Shown: piece after piece, positions 44,793-54,100 of the stretch
Layout of the letters: each line of letters starts with the position of its first letter
Numbering within the stretch: the first letter of the stretch is position 1
NCBI GenBank assembly: GCA_002591745.1
Contig: PDLQ01000007.1
Location: 156,791 to 220,790, forward strand
Reading direction: 5' to 3'
Source: Lewinellaceae bacterium SD302
Lineage (GTDB): Bacteria > Bacteroidota > Bacteroidia > Chitinophagales > Saprospiraceae
DNA: 64,000 nucleotides
Program-made: the position numbers and the translations under genes
The notes under the pieces: model-generated
The model's input: the letters and a program-made list of their open reading frames with translations, nothing else
Databases searched by the model: none
What the model was told of the DNA's origin: nothing

Positions 44793-45215
44793 ATGTACAA
44801 GCTGATTTTTATCTCCCTCACTCTGATCCTGTTCTCTTGCAATTCCACGAAGAATATGGGAAATACCGATGTTGATTACCGCACTTACCTGGACGGCGAA
44901 TGGACTTTAGTCCAATTGAATGACAGAGTTATGGATGCCTCTATGACCAGACCTACGATTACGGTCAGTCAGAGCGGAAACCGTGTAAGCGGTAACGGGG
45001 GGTGCAACAACTTTGCTTCCACCCTGGAAGCAATCGGGCCCAATACCATTGAGATGGGAGATATTGCCGCAACGAAAATGGCCTGCCCCAGTATGAGCGT
45101 TGAAACGGAATATTTCAAAACACTGGGCGACGTTGCCACCTACAAAGTAGAAGGCTCCACTCTGATGTTGATGAGCAAGGGGGGCAAGGAACTGCTGTCC
45201 TTTTCGCGTATCTAG
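44793..45215 (+). CDS. META-domain lipoprotein
   Basis: This 140-residue exported lipoprotein has a short signal with a lipobox-like LFSC (cysteine 16). It then has one META/HslJ-type domain (GEWTLVQLNDRVMD, ISGNGGCNNFAS-like VSGNGGCNNFAS, MAATKMACPSMSVETEYFKTL). Such proteins are thought to act in stress or antibiotic tolerance; the molecular role is unknown. It is paralogous to the C-terminal part of the next gene. Confidence 0.85.
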   Translation: MYKLIFISLTLILFSCNSTKNMGNTDVDYRTYLDGEWTLVQLNDRVMDASMTRPTITVSQSGNRVSGNGGCNNFASTLEAIGPNTIEMGDIAATKMACPSMSVETEYFKTLGDVATYKVEGSTLMLMSKGGKELLSFSRI

Positions 45216-45252
45216 TTGAATTCACTGGATTTTTTAAAAATTAATTATTAAG

Positions 45253-45942
45253 ATGAGATTACTAATCCTGATTAGTTTAGCCACCTGTTTGCTATCCTGT
45301 GACACTACGAGAAAAACTTCTGTGGATTCCACCAACAATAATCAGATATGGTGGGTAAGTGGATTCAAAACCCAATGCTCCGGTGGAGCTGGAAAAATGG
45401 AATGCCTGAAAGTACACAAAGGCAGCGATCTCAATGATCCTGAGTGGGAATACTTTTATTCCAGTATCGAAGGATTTGAGTACGAAGAAGGTTTTCTGAA
45501 AAAAATCGAGCTTACCATTGAAGAACTTCCCACCGGCCAGGTTCCAGCCGATGCATCTTCGTTGAAATACACCTTGGTACGTGAATTAGAAAAAAACGTG
45601 GACTACCGTACTTTATTGAATGGAGAATGGACCTTGACTCGTCTTGAAAACAATCCAATTAACCGATCCGTCCCGCTGCCCGAACTGACCATCGACCTGA
45701 AAGAGATGCGCATAAATGGTACTGGTGGTTGCAATAATTATACCGGCCAGATTAAATCCCTTACTTTTAATAGTATTGAGTTGAGTAAGATTGCGGGCAC
45801 CAGAAAAGCCTGTCCCGGGCCAACCATTGAGAACGAATACTTCAAGGCGTTAGGGGAAGTAGGTTCTTTTCGGATAAAAGGCAACAACCTGATGCTCTTC
45901 AACGATGGAAAAGAATTACTCGCATTCATGAAGCAGAACTGA
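45253..45942 (+). CDS. Lipoprotein with DUF4377-like and META domains
   Basis: This 229-residue lipoprotein has a lipobox (LLSC, cysteine 16). Residues about 30-110 contain IWWVSGFKTQCSG...MECLKVHKG...EWEYFYSSIEGFEYEEG, the pattern of DUF4377. Residues about 118-228 form a META domain very like that of the preceding gene (GEWTLTRLENN, GTGGCNNYTG, AGTRKACPGPTIENEYFKAL). The two genes lie 37 bp apart and probably arose by tandem duplication with gain or loss of the DUF4377 part. Cell-envelope location is expected; function is unknown. Confidence 0.82.
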   Translation: MRLLILISLATCLLSCDTTRKTSVDSTNNNQIWWVSGFKTQCSGGAGKMECLKVHKGSDLNDPEWEYFYSSIEGFEYEEGFLKKIELTIEELPTGQVPADASSLKYTLVRELEKNVDYRTLLNGEWTLTRLENNPINRSVPLPELTIDLKEMRINGTGGCNNYTGQIKSLTFNSIELSKIAGTRKACPGPTIENEYFKALGEVGSFRIKGNNLMLFNDGKELLAFMKQN

Positions 45943-46123
45943 GCTGCTATAAATAATCAAGTTCTAGAGCTTATTAGGATTCTCTGAATCTGACCAAAAT
46001 TGATCTGTTTCTTGTTAAAATAAGCGCCGAGAACGGGAATTTTCGGGATAAGTGACTGTTTTGGGGGTGAAGTTTTGGCTAAAAGAGCCTGTTTTAGGCG
46101 ATAAGTGAAGGTTTTAACAAGCC
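45943..46123. other. Convergent intergenic region with inverted repeat
   Basis: It lies between convergent genes. CTTGTTAAAA (46011-46020) and TTTTAACAAG (46112-46121) form a perfect ten-base inverted repeat about 90 bp apart, and GATAAGTGA occurs twice in between. It is possibly a termination region; no compact hairpin with a U-tract was found. Confidence 0.4.
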
Positions 46124-47050
46124 CTAATTTCGCTCATATTTTCCCGTAACGAAGGGCCGTTCATCACTTAACTCAGGTACTTCGTCCGGTACGCCCCGTT
46201 TCCAGCGCCGGTGGGTCCATAACCAAAAGGCCGGTGCGCGCTGAATTTCCTGCTCCAGCGTACGGGCGAAGAACTCGGTAATAAAACCAGGTTCCGTCTC
46301 ACGTGGATGGTCGGTACAGTGTACCAATTCTGCTTCCAGATGTCCCCGTTTCACTTGCCGCAGCCGCATGTAAAATACGGGTATATCATTACGGACGGCA
46401 AAGCGCTCCGGACCCATTAAAAAGCCGGTAGTGCGATTAAGAAAGCGGGTCCAGTGTAGTTTTTCGTAGCTGGCGTTACTGGGTGATTGGTCGGCGACGA
46501 AGAAGTCGACGGTCATCTCATTATTTTCGGCGTAATATTCGTCTACGGCACGGCGGGAAGTCAAAATTGTGCCGGAACGAGCGCGATTTTCACTGATTAG
46601 CCGGTTCATAGCTTCGTTCTTGAGCGGGGAGTAGATGCCCATGACCCGATGCGGCCCAAGATAGTTTGGAAAAGAGAGGGCTGCGATCTCCCAATTGGCG
46701 TAATGACCGCCTACAGCAATTATCGATTTTCCGGCTTTGGCGTAAGGTTCCAGTACCGCGGGATTAATAACTTTACAGCGTCGGTTAAACTCGGTCTCCG
46801 GCATGCTGAATAGCCGGATGGATTCGAAGATCATATCACAGAAAAAACTGTAAAAACGGCGGGCAATTTTCTCATTTTCTTCTTCACTGTTTTCGGGAAA
46901 TGAACCACTGATGTTATCCATTACCACTTCCTTACGATAGCCCGCCAGACTGTACATTAGCAGGTACATCAGGTCAGAAAAATAATAAGTGATACTTAGT
47001 GGCAACCAGCTTAATGGCTTGAGAATAAGGTAGTAAAATATTTTCGACAT
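46124..47050 (-). CDS. Lipid A biosynthesis lauroyl-type acyltransferase (LpxL/HtrB-like)
   Basis: This 308-residue inner-membrane-associated protein has an N-terminal hydrophobic segment (about 5-35) and the acyltransferase motif H116-x4-E121 in GGHYANWE. Later blocks VADQSPSNAS and GPERFAVRNDIPVFYM correspond to the substrate-binding parts. The final APAFWLWTHRRWKRG is typical of the family. It should add a secondary acyl chain to lipid A or a related lipid. It is followed upstream by a MerR-type regulator gene with seven bases between, so the two are co-transcribed. Confidence 0.88.
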   Translation of the reverse strand: MSKIFYYLILKPLSWLPLSITYYFSDLMYLLMYSLAGYRKEVVMDNISGSFPENSEEENEKIARRFYSFFCDMIFESIRLFSMPETEFNRRCKVINPAVLEPYAKAGKSIIAVGGHYANWEIAALSFPNYLGPHRVMGIYSPLKNEAMNRLISENRARSGTILTSRRAVDEYYAENNEMTVDFFVADQSPSNASYEKLHWTRFLNRTTGFLMGPERFAVRNDIPVFYMRLRQVKRGHLEAELVHCTDHPRETEPGFITEFFARTLEQEIQRAPAFWLWTHRRWKRGVPDEVPELSDERPFVTGKYERN

Positions 47051-47057
47051 ATTATAT

Positions 47058-47384
47058 CTATAACTCGCTCAGGGTTTTTCTGATCCGGCGCAGACGGTCC
47101 AGGAGTTCCACTTTTTCCTTCAGCTCCTGCTTGCTGTTCGAGATCTCGCGGCGGGCCCCTTCCAGGGTAAATCCACGCTCTTTTACCAGGTGGTGGATCA
47201 GTGCCAATTGTTCCAGGTTTGCCTTGGTAAAGCGGCGATCACCTTTGGCATTTTTGTGGGGTTTTAGAAAGTCGAATTCACCTTCCCAAAAGCGGATCAC
47301 GGAGGTCTTGATGCCAAAGCGTTCGGCTACTTCTCCAATGGAGTAGTAACGCTTGAGTTCATCGTCGGTTTTTTCAAGGGCCAT
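47058..47384 (-). CDS. MerR-family transcription regulator
   Basis: This 108-residue protein has an N-terminal winged helix-turn-helix (KRYYSIGEVAERFGIKTSVIRFWEGEFDFLKPHKNAKGDRRFT, about 12-54) and a C-terminal helix rich in charged residues (about 76-108) that would form the dimer coiled coil. There is no effector domain, so it belongs to the short MerR class common in Bacteroidota. The signal and targets are unknown. It precedes the acyltransferase in the same operon and is divergent from cdsA. Confidence 0.88.
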   Translation of the reverse strand: MALEKTDDELKRYYSIGEVAERFGIKTSVIRFWEGEFDFLKPHKNAKGDRRFTKANLEQLALIHHLVKERGFTLEGARREISNSKQELKEKVELLDRLRRIRKTLSEL

Positions 47385-47448
47385 GGGACAAAATTAGGGG
47401 ATTTTACGCGGTTTCGAACGATAGAGCACCCGACTAACGTCTAAATAG

Positions 47449-47456
47449 TATCTTAG
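47449..47456 (+). promoter_or_regulatory. Promoter -7 box TATCTTAG of cdsA
   Basis: A TAnnTTAG box lies 40 bases before the ATG at 47496, within the divergent gap to the MerR gene. Confidence 0.5.
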
Positions 47457-47495
47457 CCACCTCCCATTGAGGAAGTGTTTCATTAAAGTTTGTTC

Positions 47496-48332
47496 ATGAA
47501 AGGTCTTTGGCGCCGTTTAAATACGGCCGTAATTTTTGTCATCATTATGTTGGTCGGCCTGTTCACCGGGCCCTACACCTTTACCGCCCTGTTTCTCCTT
47601 ATTACCGTAGCTTGTTTGTGGGAGTTTTTTACCATGACCCTCGATCGTCATACCCGGAGAGATCGTGTTCGAAAAATCTTCGGGGTCATCCTCGGGATCA
47701 TGCCTTTCGGTCTGGTTACCGTTTTGAATATGGGCGGATTGACCGACCAGGAAACTTTTGTGCAGGTGGCCAGCTTACTGTTCAGCCCATTCGTATTCAC
47801 TATCTTCATTTACGAGCTATACAGTAAAAGTAAGGAGCCTTTTGTCAATATTGCCTTTATGATTCTGGGCCTCTTTTACATCGGCATCCCCTTTGCGCTG
47901 GTGGACTACGTAGCTTTCGAAGGCGACACCTTTTATTATAAGACTATTTTCGGCCTCCTCCTCCTGACCTGGGTCAATGACACGGGGGCGTATCTGGTGG
48001 GGTCACAGATTGGTAAGACACCGTTGTTTCCCAGTGTTTCCCCCAATAAAACCTGGGAAGGCACGGCAGGTGGCATCATCACGACCATGGTCTTTGGCGG
48101 CCTTTTGGGGCTGACCTTCACGGAAATTCCGCTTGAGCATTGGATCGTATTAGCCTTTATCATTGCAATTTTCGGCGGTCTTGGAGATTTGGTGGAAAGT
48201 ATGCTCAAGCGCAGCGTCGGGGTCAAAGACAGTGGCAGTTTGCTGCCGGGCCACGGTGGAGTACTTGATCGTTTCGACGCTTTTATTTTCGCGGTTCCCT
48301 TCGCGGCGGCTTACATCCTATATATAAGGTAG
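47496..48332 (+). CDS. cdsA: Phosphatidate cytidylyltransferase
   Basis: This is 278 residues from ATG 47496 (MKGLWRRLNTAVIF); an in-frame TTG two codons earlier is less likely. About eight membrane helices are followed by the family signature near the C terminus (SPNKTWEGTAGG at about 178, then GDLVESMLKRSVGVKDSG and LPGHGGVLDRFD). It makes CDP-diacylglycerol from phosphatidate and CTP, the entry point of phospholipid synthesis. The gene is single-copy housekeeping in type. Its stop is followed within six bases by one arm of the dispersed motif. Confidence 0.93.
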   Translation: MKGLWRRLNTAVIFVIIMLVGLFTGPYTFTALFLLITVACLWEFFTMTLDRHTRRDRVRKIFGVILGIMPFGLVTVLNMGGLTDQETFVQVASLLFSPFVFTIFIYELYSKSKEPFVNIAFMILGLFYIGIPFALVDYVAFEGDTFYYKTIFGLLLLTWVNDTGAYLVGSQIGKTPLFPSVSPNKTWEGTAGGIITTMVFGGLLGLTFTEIPLEHWIVLAFIIAIFGGLGDLVESMLKRSVGVKDSGSLLPGHGGVLDRFDAFIFAVPFAAAYILYIR

Positions 48333-48337
48333 GCTTT

Positions 48338-48583
48338 GGCTAACAAAGTAGCAGAGTTAACTCGTCGGCCGAGTCATTCGTGGTCTTGTTCGATCGCCGA
48401 GCGGCAAGAAGTCGTCAGTACACTCGACGACGCAGGAGGAGGTGGGCTGAAGACCGTTTTTTTAGATAAGATTTTTCAGTTCGACGATCTTTACTAATGA
48501 GTGATCGGGTAGACACTTTTCAGCCCCGATCATTCCTCGACGGTACTGACAAGGTCGCCGTACACCTTGCTACTTTGCTAGCC
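48338..48583. repeat. Inverted pair of the dispersed motif around a 212-bp segment
   Basis: The left copy (48338-48354, minus strand, CTGCTACTTTG, TT, AGCC, AAA) and right copy (48567-48583, plus strand, TTGCTACTTTG, CT, AGCC, AAA) are outward-facing and match over about 19 bases with one or two differences. The segment between them also holds GTCAGTAC (48414) and GTACTGAC (48544-48551) in inverted order. It fills the 312-bp gap between cdsA and the ABC exporter. There is no coding frame in it. It could be a palindromic element, a protein-binding pair or an invertible segment. Confidence 0.6.
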
Positions 48584-48644
48584 AAAACGACGCATATCCC
48601 ACTCCCGAAGCAACCTAGCGCCCCGCTAATCTGTTAGAGCCACA

Positions 48645-50474
48645 ATGATGCGAAATAAGCTTGGGGAGGAGAAAGAAAAAGTAGGCTGGCGCGACCAGTT
48701 CAGTTCCCTGAAAAACCTGGGGCCCTTCTTTACATTGATCTGGCGGACCAGCCCCAGCCTGACTATTTATGGATTGTTGTGCAGGCTACTGAAAGCGGCC
48801 ATTCCGACGGCAGCCTTATACGTGGGAAAACTGATTATCGACGAGGTGATCCGGCTCAGCGAGGGCGGGGGAGAGTTGACCTACATCTGGAAATTGGTCG
48901 CTATCGAACTGATCCTGGCGCTGGCCGACGATTTGCTGAACCGGGGGCTGATTCTTACCGATTCTCTCCTGGGCGACCAAGTGGCCATCCAGAGTAGTGT
49001 GGAGATCATGGACCACGCCGCCAAATTAGATCTGTTCCATTTCGAACAGGCCGAATTCTACGACAAGCTGGAGCGGGCCCGCCAACAGACGAGGGGCAGA
49101 ACGACTTTGCTCTCCCAGATTCTGGCCCAGATTGAGGCGGTGATCACCATTGCATTTTTGGCCGTGGGAATTGTGGCCTTTAGTCCTTGGCTGATCCTGC
49201 TGGTGGTGGTGGCCGTGATTCCCGGATTTTTTCAGGAGAATTATTTCAACCAACGTACTTATTCGCTGACCCGAAGCTGGACGCCGGAGCGCCGCGAACT
49301 GGACTACCTGCGCTATATCGGTGCCAGCGATACGACGGCTAAAGAGGTGAAAATCTTCGGCTTGGCGGATTTTATCGTCAAGCGTTTTCGCGAACTCTCT
49401 TTAAAATATTACGAGGTCAATAAAGCACTGAGCTTGCGGCGGGCGGGCTGGGGAGCACTTTTTGCCGCCCTGGCCTCACTTGCTTACTACGGGGCCTACG
49501 TTTTAATCATCTTACAAACGGTGAGGGGCTTGATCACAGTGGGAACGCTAACCTTTTTAGCCGGCTCTTTTCGGCGCATCCAATCTTCGCTGCGGCAGAC
49601 GCTGAGTCGCTTCAGCAAAATTGCCGAAGGAGCGCTTTACCTCCAGGATTTTTATGATTTCCTGGCCTTGCAACCGAATATTGTGAGCGGAGAAAAAGGA
49701 CTGAACTTCCCTGATCCGGTCACTATCGGCTGGGAGTTTCAAAACGTAACCTTTCGCTACCCCAATGCGGAGCAGGATGCCGTAACCGACCTGAGCTTTA
49801 TTTTGCCGGCCGGCAAAAAATTGGCGTTAGTGGGGGAGAACGGAGCGGGAAAGACTACCCTGGTAAAACTTTTCTCCAGACTTTACGAACCGGACAGTGG
49901 ACGTATCCTGCTGGATGGGATCGATCTGAAAGAATACGACTTAACGGATTTGCGCCGTAACGTAGGCGTGATCTTCCAGGACTTCTTCCGCTACCAGCTA
50001 ACGGCGGGCGAGAATATTGCCATAGGGCGCATCGAGCAATCGAATAACGAGTACCTGATCCGGGCCAGTGCAGAAAAGTCGTTGGCGGCCGAAGTGATCG
50101 AAGAACTGCCGGGCGGCTACGACCAGCTGCTGGGCCGCCGCTTTAAAGGCGGGACGGATCTAAGTGGCGGTCAATGGCAAAAGATCGCCCTGGGCCGGGC
50201 CTATATGCGTAATGCACAACTACTGATTTTGGACGAGCCGACCAGTGCCCTGGATGCCAGGGCTGAATATGAGGTATTCCAGCGCTTTTCCGAGTTGATC
50301 CGCGAGCGTACGGCGATCTTGATCTCACACCGTTTCAGTACGGTACGGATGGCAGATATTATCCTGTTTATCGAAAACGGTAAGCGGCTGGAGATGGGAA
50401 GCCATGATGAGTTGATTGAGTTGAAGGGGCGCTACGCGGAACTGTTTTGGCTACAGGCGGAGGGCTATCAATAG
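48645..50474 (+). CDS. ABC exporter, fused membrane and ATPase domains
   Basis: This 609-residue half-transporter has a membrane domain (about 30-330) and an ATPase domain with Walker A GENGAGKT (397-404), LSGGQWQKIALGRA (506-519), Walker B LLILDEP (526-532) and the switch histidine in ISHRF (562). It is distinct from the exporter at 1180-2961: the two differ in the membrane part, and this one has no glycan genes next to it. Such proteins export peptides, lipids or drugs. Start is the first of two adjacent ATG codons at 48645. The gene ends a directional cluster; 689 bp without genes follow. Confidence 0.9.
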   Translation: MMRNKLGEEKEKVGWRDQFSSLKNLGPFFTLIWRTSPSLTIYGLLCRLLKAAIPTAALYVGKLIIDEVIRLSEGGGELTYIWKLVAIELILALADDLLNRGLILTDSLLGDQVAIQSSVEIMDHAAKLDLFHFEQAEFYDKLERARQQTRGRTTLLSQILAQIEAVITIAFLAVGIVAFSPWLILLVVVAVIPGFFQENYFNQRTYSLTRSWTPERRELDYLRYIGASDTTAKEVKIFGLADFIVKRFRELSLKYYEVNKALSLRRAGWGALFAALASLAYYGAYVLIILQTVRGLITVGTLTFLAGSFRRIQSSLRQTLSRFSKIAEGALYLQDFYDFLALQPNIVSGEKGLNFPDPVTIGWEFQNVTFRYPNAEQDAVTDLSFILPAGKKLALVGENGAGKTTLVKLFSRLYEPDSGRILLDGIDLKEYDLTDLRRNVGVIFQDFFRYQLTAGENIAIGRIEQSNNEYLIRASAEKSLAAEVIEELPGGYDQLLGRRFKGGTDLSGGQWQKIALGRAYMRNAQLLILDEPTSALDARAEYEVFQRFSELIRERTAILISHRFSTVRMADIILFIENGKRLEMGSHDELIELKGRYAELFWLQAEGYQ

Positions 50475-50749
50475 AATTTGATATAGGTCAAAGGTGCTGA
50501 TTTGAGAATAATTAGAACTTTCGAAACCCGCTGAACAAATAATCTCGTAGATAGTAGCGTAAGTAGTTTTGATAAACGAGAATAGATTGGCATTCAGCCT
50601 TTTACTATTATGACTTTGTTGGGCTATTTTAAACTTTTCTCTTAACGGAGGGAGAAAATAGCGATTGTTTTCAACGACTTTTATACTGAAAATTTTGCAG
50701 TTAGAGCACTTTTATACCATTACTATCGACATCTAATTCTGACTAGAAA
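50475..50749. other. AT-rich non-coding region after the ABC exporter gene
   Basis: There is no convincing gene on either strand. It is clearly more AT-rich than the flanking genes, with frequent in-frame stops. It contains scattered short dyads only. Confidence 0.5.
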
Positions 50750-50780
50750 TTGGTATTTCGTAGTATGCTTATTACATTTG
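50750..50780 (+). promoter_or_regulatory. Promoter candidate of the giant adhesin gene
   Basis: TTG at 50750-50752 and TACATTTG at 50773-50780, 20 bases apart, fit the Bacteroidota consensus. It would give a leader of about 375 bases before the ATG at 51164. Confidence 0.5.
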
Positions 50781-50786
50781 CTTTGC

Positions 50787-51163
50787 TTTTGAACACTGTA
50801 GATAGAGCTTTTATATCGCATGTTAAGGTTATAGATTTATACTTATTACATGATATCCTGCCGTCCTGGCAGAAGATTACACCAACGATCACTAGCTATA
50901 AAAAGTGATCTTTTCGATTTGCATCGCATGAAATACGTTTAGCCGATCTGGCAAACAATTACGTCCGAGCGTATGATCGATCGTAACCGCTGTATTTCCC
51001 TGGCACTACATACTGTATTTAGTCTTCTCCTTCTAAAGTAATCCTTCCTCACTCGGTTATTTACCGGCGTGGGGGAAATGTGGTTTATGCACATGTGAAC
51101 CATGTCAGACTACACACCAGATTTTTCGGGGTAGCCCGAAGAAACACTTTACAACCTCAGGTA
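50787..51163 (+). promoter_or_regulatory. Long putative 5' leader of the giant gene with a hairpin near the start codon
   Basis: It is non-coding on both strands. A perfect hairpin TTCGGG-GTAG-CCCGAA lies at 51125-51140, 23 bases before the ATG. No Shine-Dalgarno-like purine run precedes the start, as usual in this phylum. Whether the leader is regulatory is inference. Confidence 0.4.
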
Positions 51164-54100
51164 ATGGATAATCAGACTTTTACTAACTTCTGTTCACGTT
51201 CTTCTTTCACTCTTTTCCTGCTACTGGCTTCCCTTGGCTTGTTGACGGGGCAATCAATCAGCCAATCCGCTGCGGTTCAGTTAAATGAACTTCGGGTGGT
51301 AGATTATGATGTGGAGTCGCCATCAATTTGTGGTGCTGAAGACGCGGCATTCTTGTTCCAGGTGAATCGCGAACTGACCGGTGCTGTACGCATGACCGCC
51401 AAGTTTAGGGAAGACGATCCCGTTACCTATACTATATCGTCGCTCGATGAATCCGAGCGATTACGTTTTGGCTCGCTACCGGCGGGTCAGTATAACGACT
51501 TGACGCTGATCGACGAATCGACCGGCGCTATCCTCTTCCGCCAGGAAGGGGCATTGTTCATTGATGGAGGCTGTTCGACCGGCGTGGGTCCAAGCAGTTT
51601 CGATGAACTGGGCATTGAGGTGCCGCTTGCTCCCGGAGATGACGGTCGGCCCGGTGAAGACCCGGGGACTTCCCGCTTTACCGGTTGCGTGGGTAACCAC
51701 GTTCAAAATCCGAGCTTTGACGTAAACGGAGATCATTGGCAAGCCGGTGGTGGAACTGTATTTGTATCTTCCGCCCAGTATTATAGCTTCCCTTACTCCC
51801 TGGAACTCGATGCTCCGAACTCCAGTGCCAGCCAATCCATCACGACCAATATTGGACCTAATCAGTGTTTCGAATTTTCGGTATGGGGCAAGAATCACTC
51901 TACTGCTGGGTATACCTCCGTGGGTATCGATTTTTTGAATGCGAATGGCACGGAAATCAGTGACATGGATACTCCCATCGCCACCAATTCTGGCTTTAAC
52001 CAATATTTCCTGAACGGAACGACGCCTGCTGGTACCCAACAAATTCGTATCTGGATTTTCCGTGACTCTGATACCAATAACGACTCTTGGTTCGATGATT
52101 TCTGTTTCACCACCAGCTGCCAGGCACCAATTGACGGTGGTACCCCTCCGGAGGATTTTGCCTATGGTTGTGACGATGGCGTTCAGGTAGACCTATATAC
52201 CAGTTCCGTAGAATGTAGCAATACCCCCCAGACTTATATCGCTATCCCGAATAGCAATGAGGTGTTTCAGGTAGTTGTTGAAGTGGTTTTCAAGAACGGT
52301 GCACATCCGGGTAGTTCTATCGCGGTAGATGCCGGAAATGGCAACAGTTACCTTTTGAACGAAGTTGATATCGCGGGTAACAGCCCGAACGTACGCGTGT
52401 ACCGTGGCCTGATCCCCCAGGGCGTTTCTTCGGTGAGCTATTCTAACAACGCGGCCTGTACGAATGGCAGTACCAGTAATAACGGTCTGCAATCGCTAGC
52501 TGCTTACGCTTTTCGGACAACCCCGATCAAACGATCTTCCACCGGAACCTTCACGACTCAGTCGGGCTACAACAATATCCGGACTTTCACGATTCCTGTT
52601 CCAACGGATAACTTCCAGCGGGACATGGAAATTCAGGTGCCGATTTCCGAACTGACCACTGACGGTCGTTACCTCACCCTGACCGCCAAGATCGGTGGTG
52701 TAGAGGTTGCCGAAGAAACCATTTTCGGCCCACCTTCGGGCACCTGTTGTATCGCCGTGGTGACCTTGCCACTGACCGACGTAGCGGGTAGCGTGAGTTC
52801 AATTACACTTGAGATCGATACCCGTAATGACCAGTGGCCGGGAAGCCCAACCCTGAATGGTCAGTCTTATGTATTGGCTGGCATCGTCTACGCTGATGTT
52901 ATGTGCCCGGTTCTGGGTAGTGACTACGGCGATGCCCCGGCTTCTTACGGTGATATTTGCTATATCGTAGCCAACGGTGACGCCGGTATGCTGGAAACCA
53001 AACTCGGCCAGAACATTGACGCAGAAGATGGTCAACAAAATAGCGTAAATGCTAATGGTGACGACACCAATGGTAAAGCTGACGAAGACGGTGTGAATTT
53101 TATTGGTGGCACAGACTTTGAGGCTGGTACGACCAAGCAGATTGAAATTTCCTGGACTTCTAATGATTTCGAAGGCCACATTTTTGGCTGGATCGACTGG
53201 AATCTTGACGGAGACTTTGACAGTGACGAAGTAGTGGTTGATAACTTCATCGTCGGTTCTAATAATAATAAGATCACCGGCACGCATACCTTCAATGTAA
53301 ACGTCCCTGATTTCGCTGCTTGTGGTACTAATAATACCTACGCGCGTTTTACCATCAATAGTGATGTGAACGAAGCCGGACCAACCGGTATTTTCTGCAA
53401 CACAAATAACGCTGCAGAAGACGGTGAGGTAGAAGACTATTTGGTTAACCTGACGGTTACACCTCCGACGGTTACAGTCACGGGAGAGACAGGTCCGATT
53501 TGTGCTCCTGAGCAAGTAACAATTTCAGCACAGGGAGCTGGTGGAATGGCTCCATATACATACAGCTGGAATAATGGCTTGGGTAATGGTCAGAATAAAA
53601 ATGTAACTCCGCTGGTAACCACTACTTATACAGTGACCGTCACCGATGCTAATGGTTGCACCTCTACTGGTAATATAACTGTTGAAGTCCTTCCTTACTT
53701 TGACAATGGAGGTGAAATTGCTGCCTCCCAAACGGGGTGCTCTCCTTACGATGCTCAGGTCCTGACTTCAGTCAGCTTGCCAAGCAGCACGAATGGCGCT
53801 ACTGGAACACCTGAATTTTTGTGGTTAAAGTCCACGGGAGATTGTACGCCCCCCGTCGTCGGTAATATGGGAGACTGGGTAGCCATTCCCAATACCGATA
53901 GCCCGACTTACGACCCTGGAGTACTCACCGAAACAACCTGCTTTATTCGCTGTTCTCGGGTTTTGGAGGATAATTGTCCCGAATACCTGGGAGAATCTAA
54001 TGTGATTACCATTACGGTTAATCCTGAAGTGAATGTGACAGTTACCGGAACCGACGCTAACTGTGACGAAAATGACGGTTCGTTAACCGCCAGCGTTTCC

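Noticed and set aside
7272..48583. Reading the dispersed motif as ordinary -7 promoter boxes
   Set aside because: TACTTTG has one base fewer than TAnnTTTG, most copies are antisense to or downstream of genes, and several are inside genes. Only the copy at 41793 is at a promoter-like place.
51101..51120. CACATGTG dyad in GGTTTATGCACATGTGAACC as an operator
   Set aside because: The outer bases pair only in part and the site is isolated; it is too weak to call.
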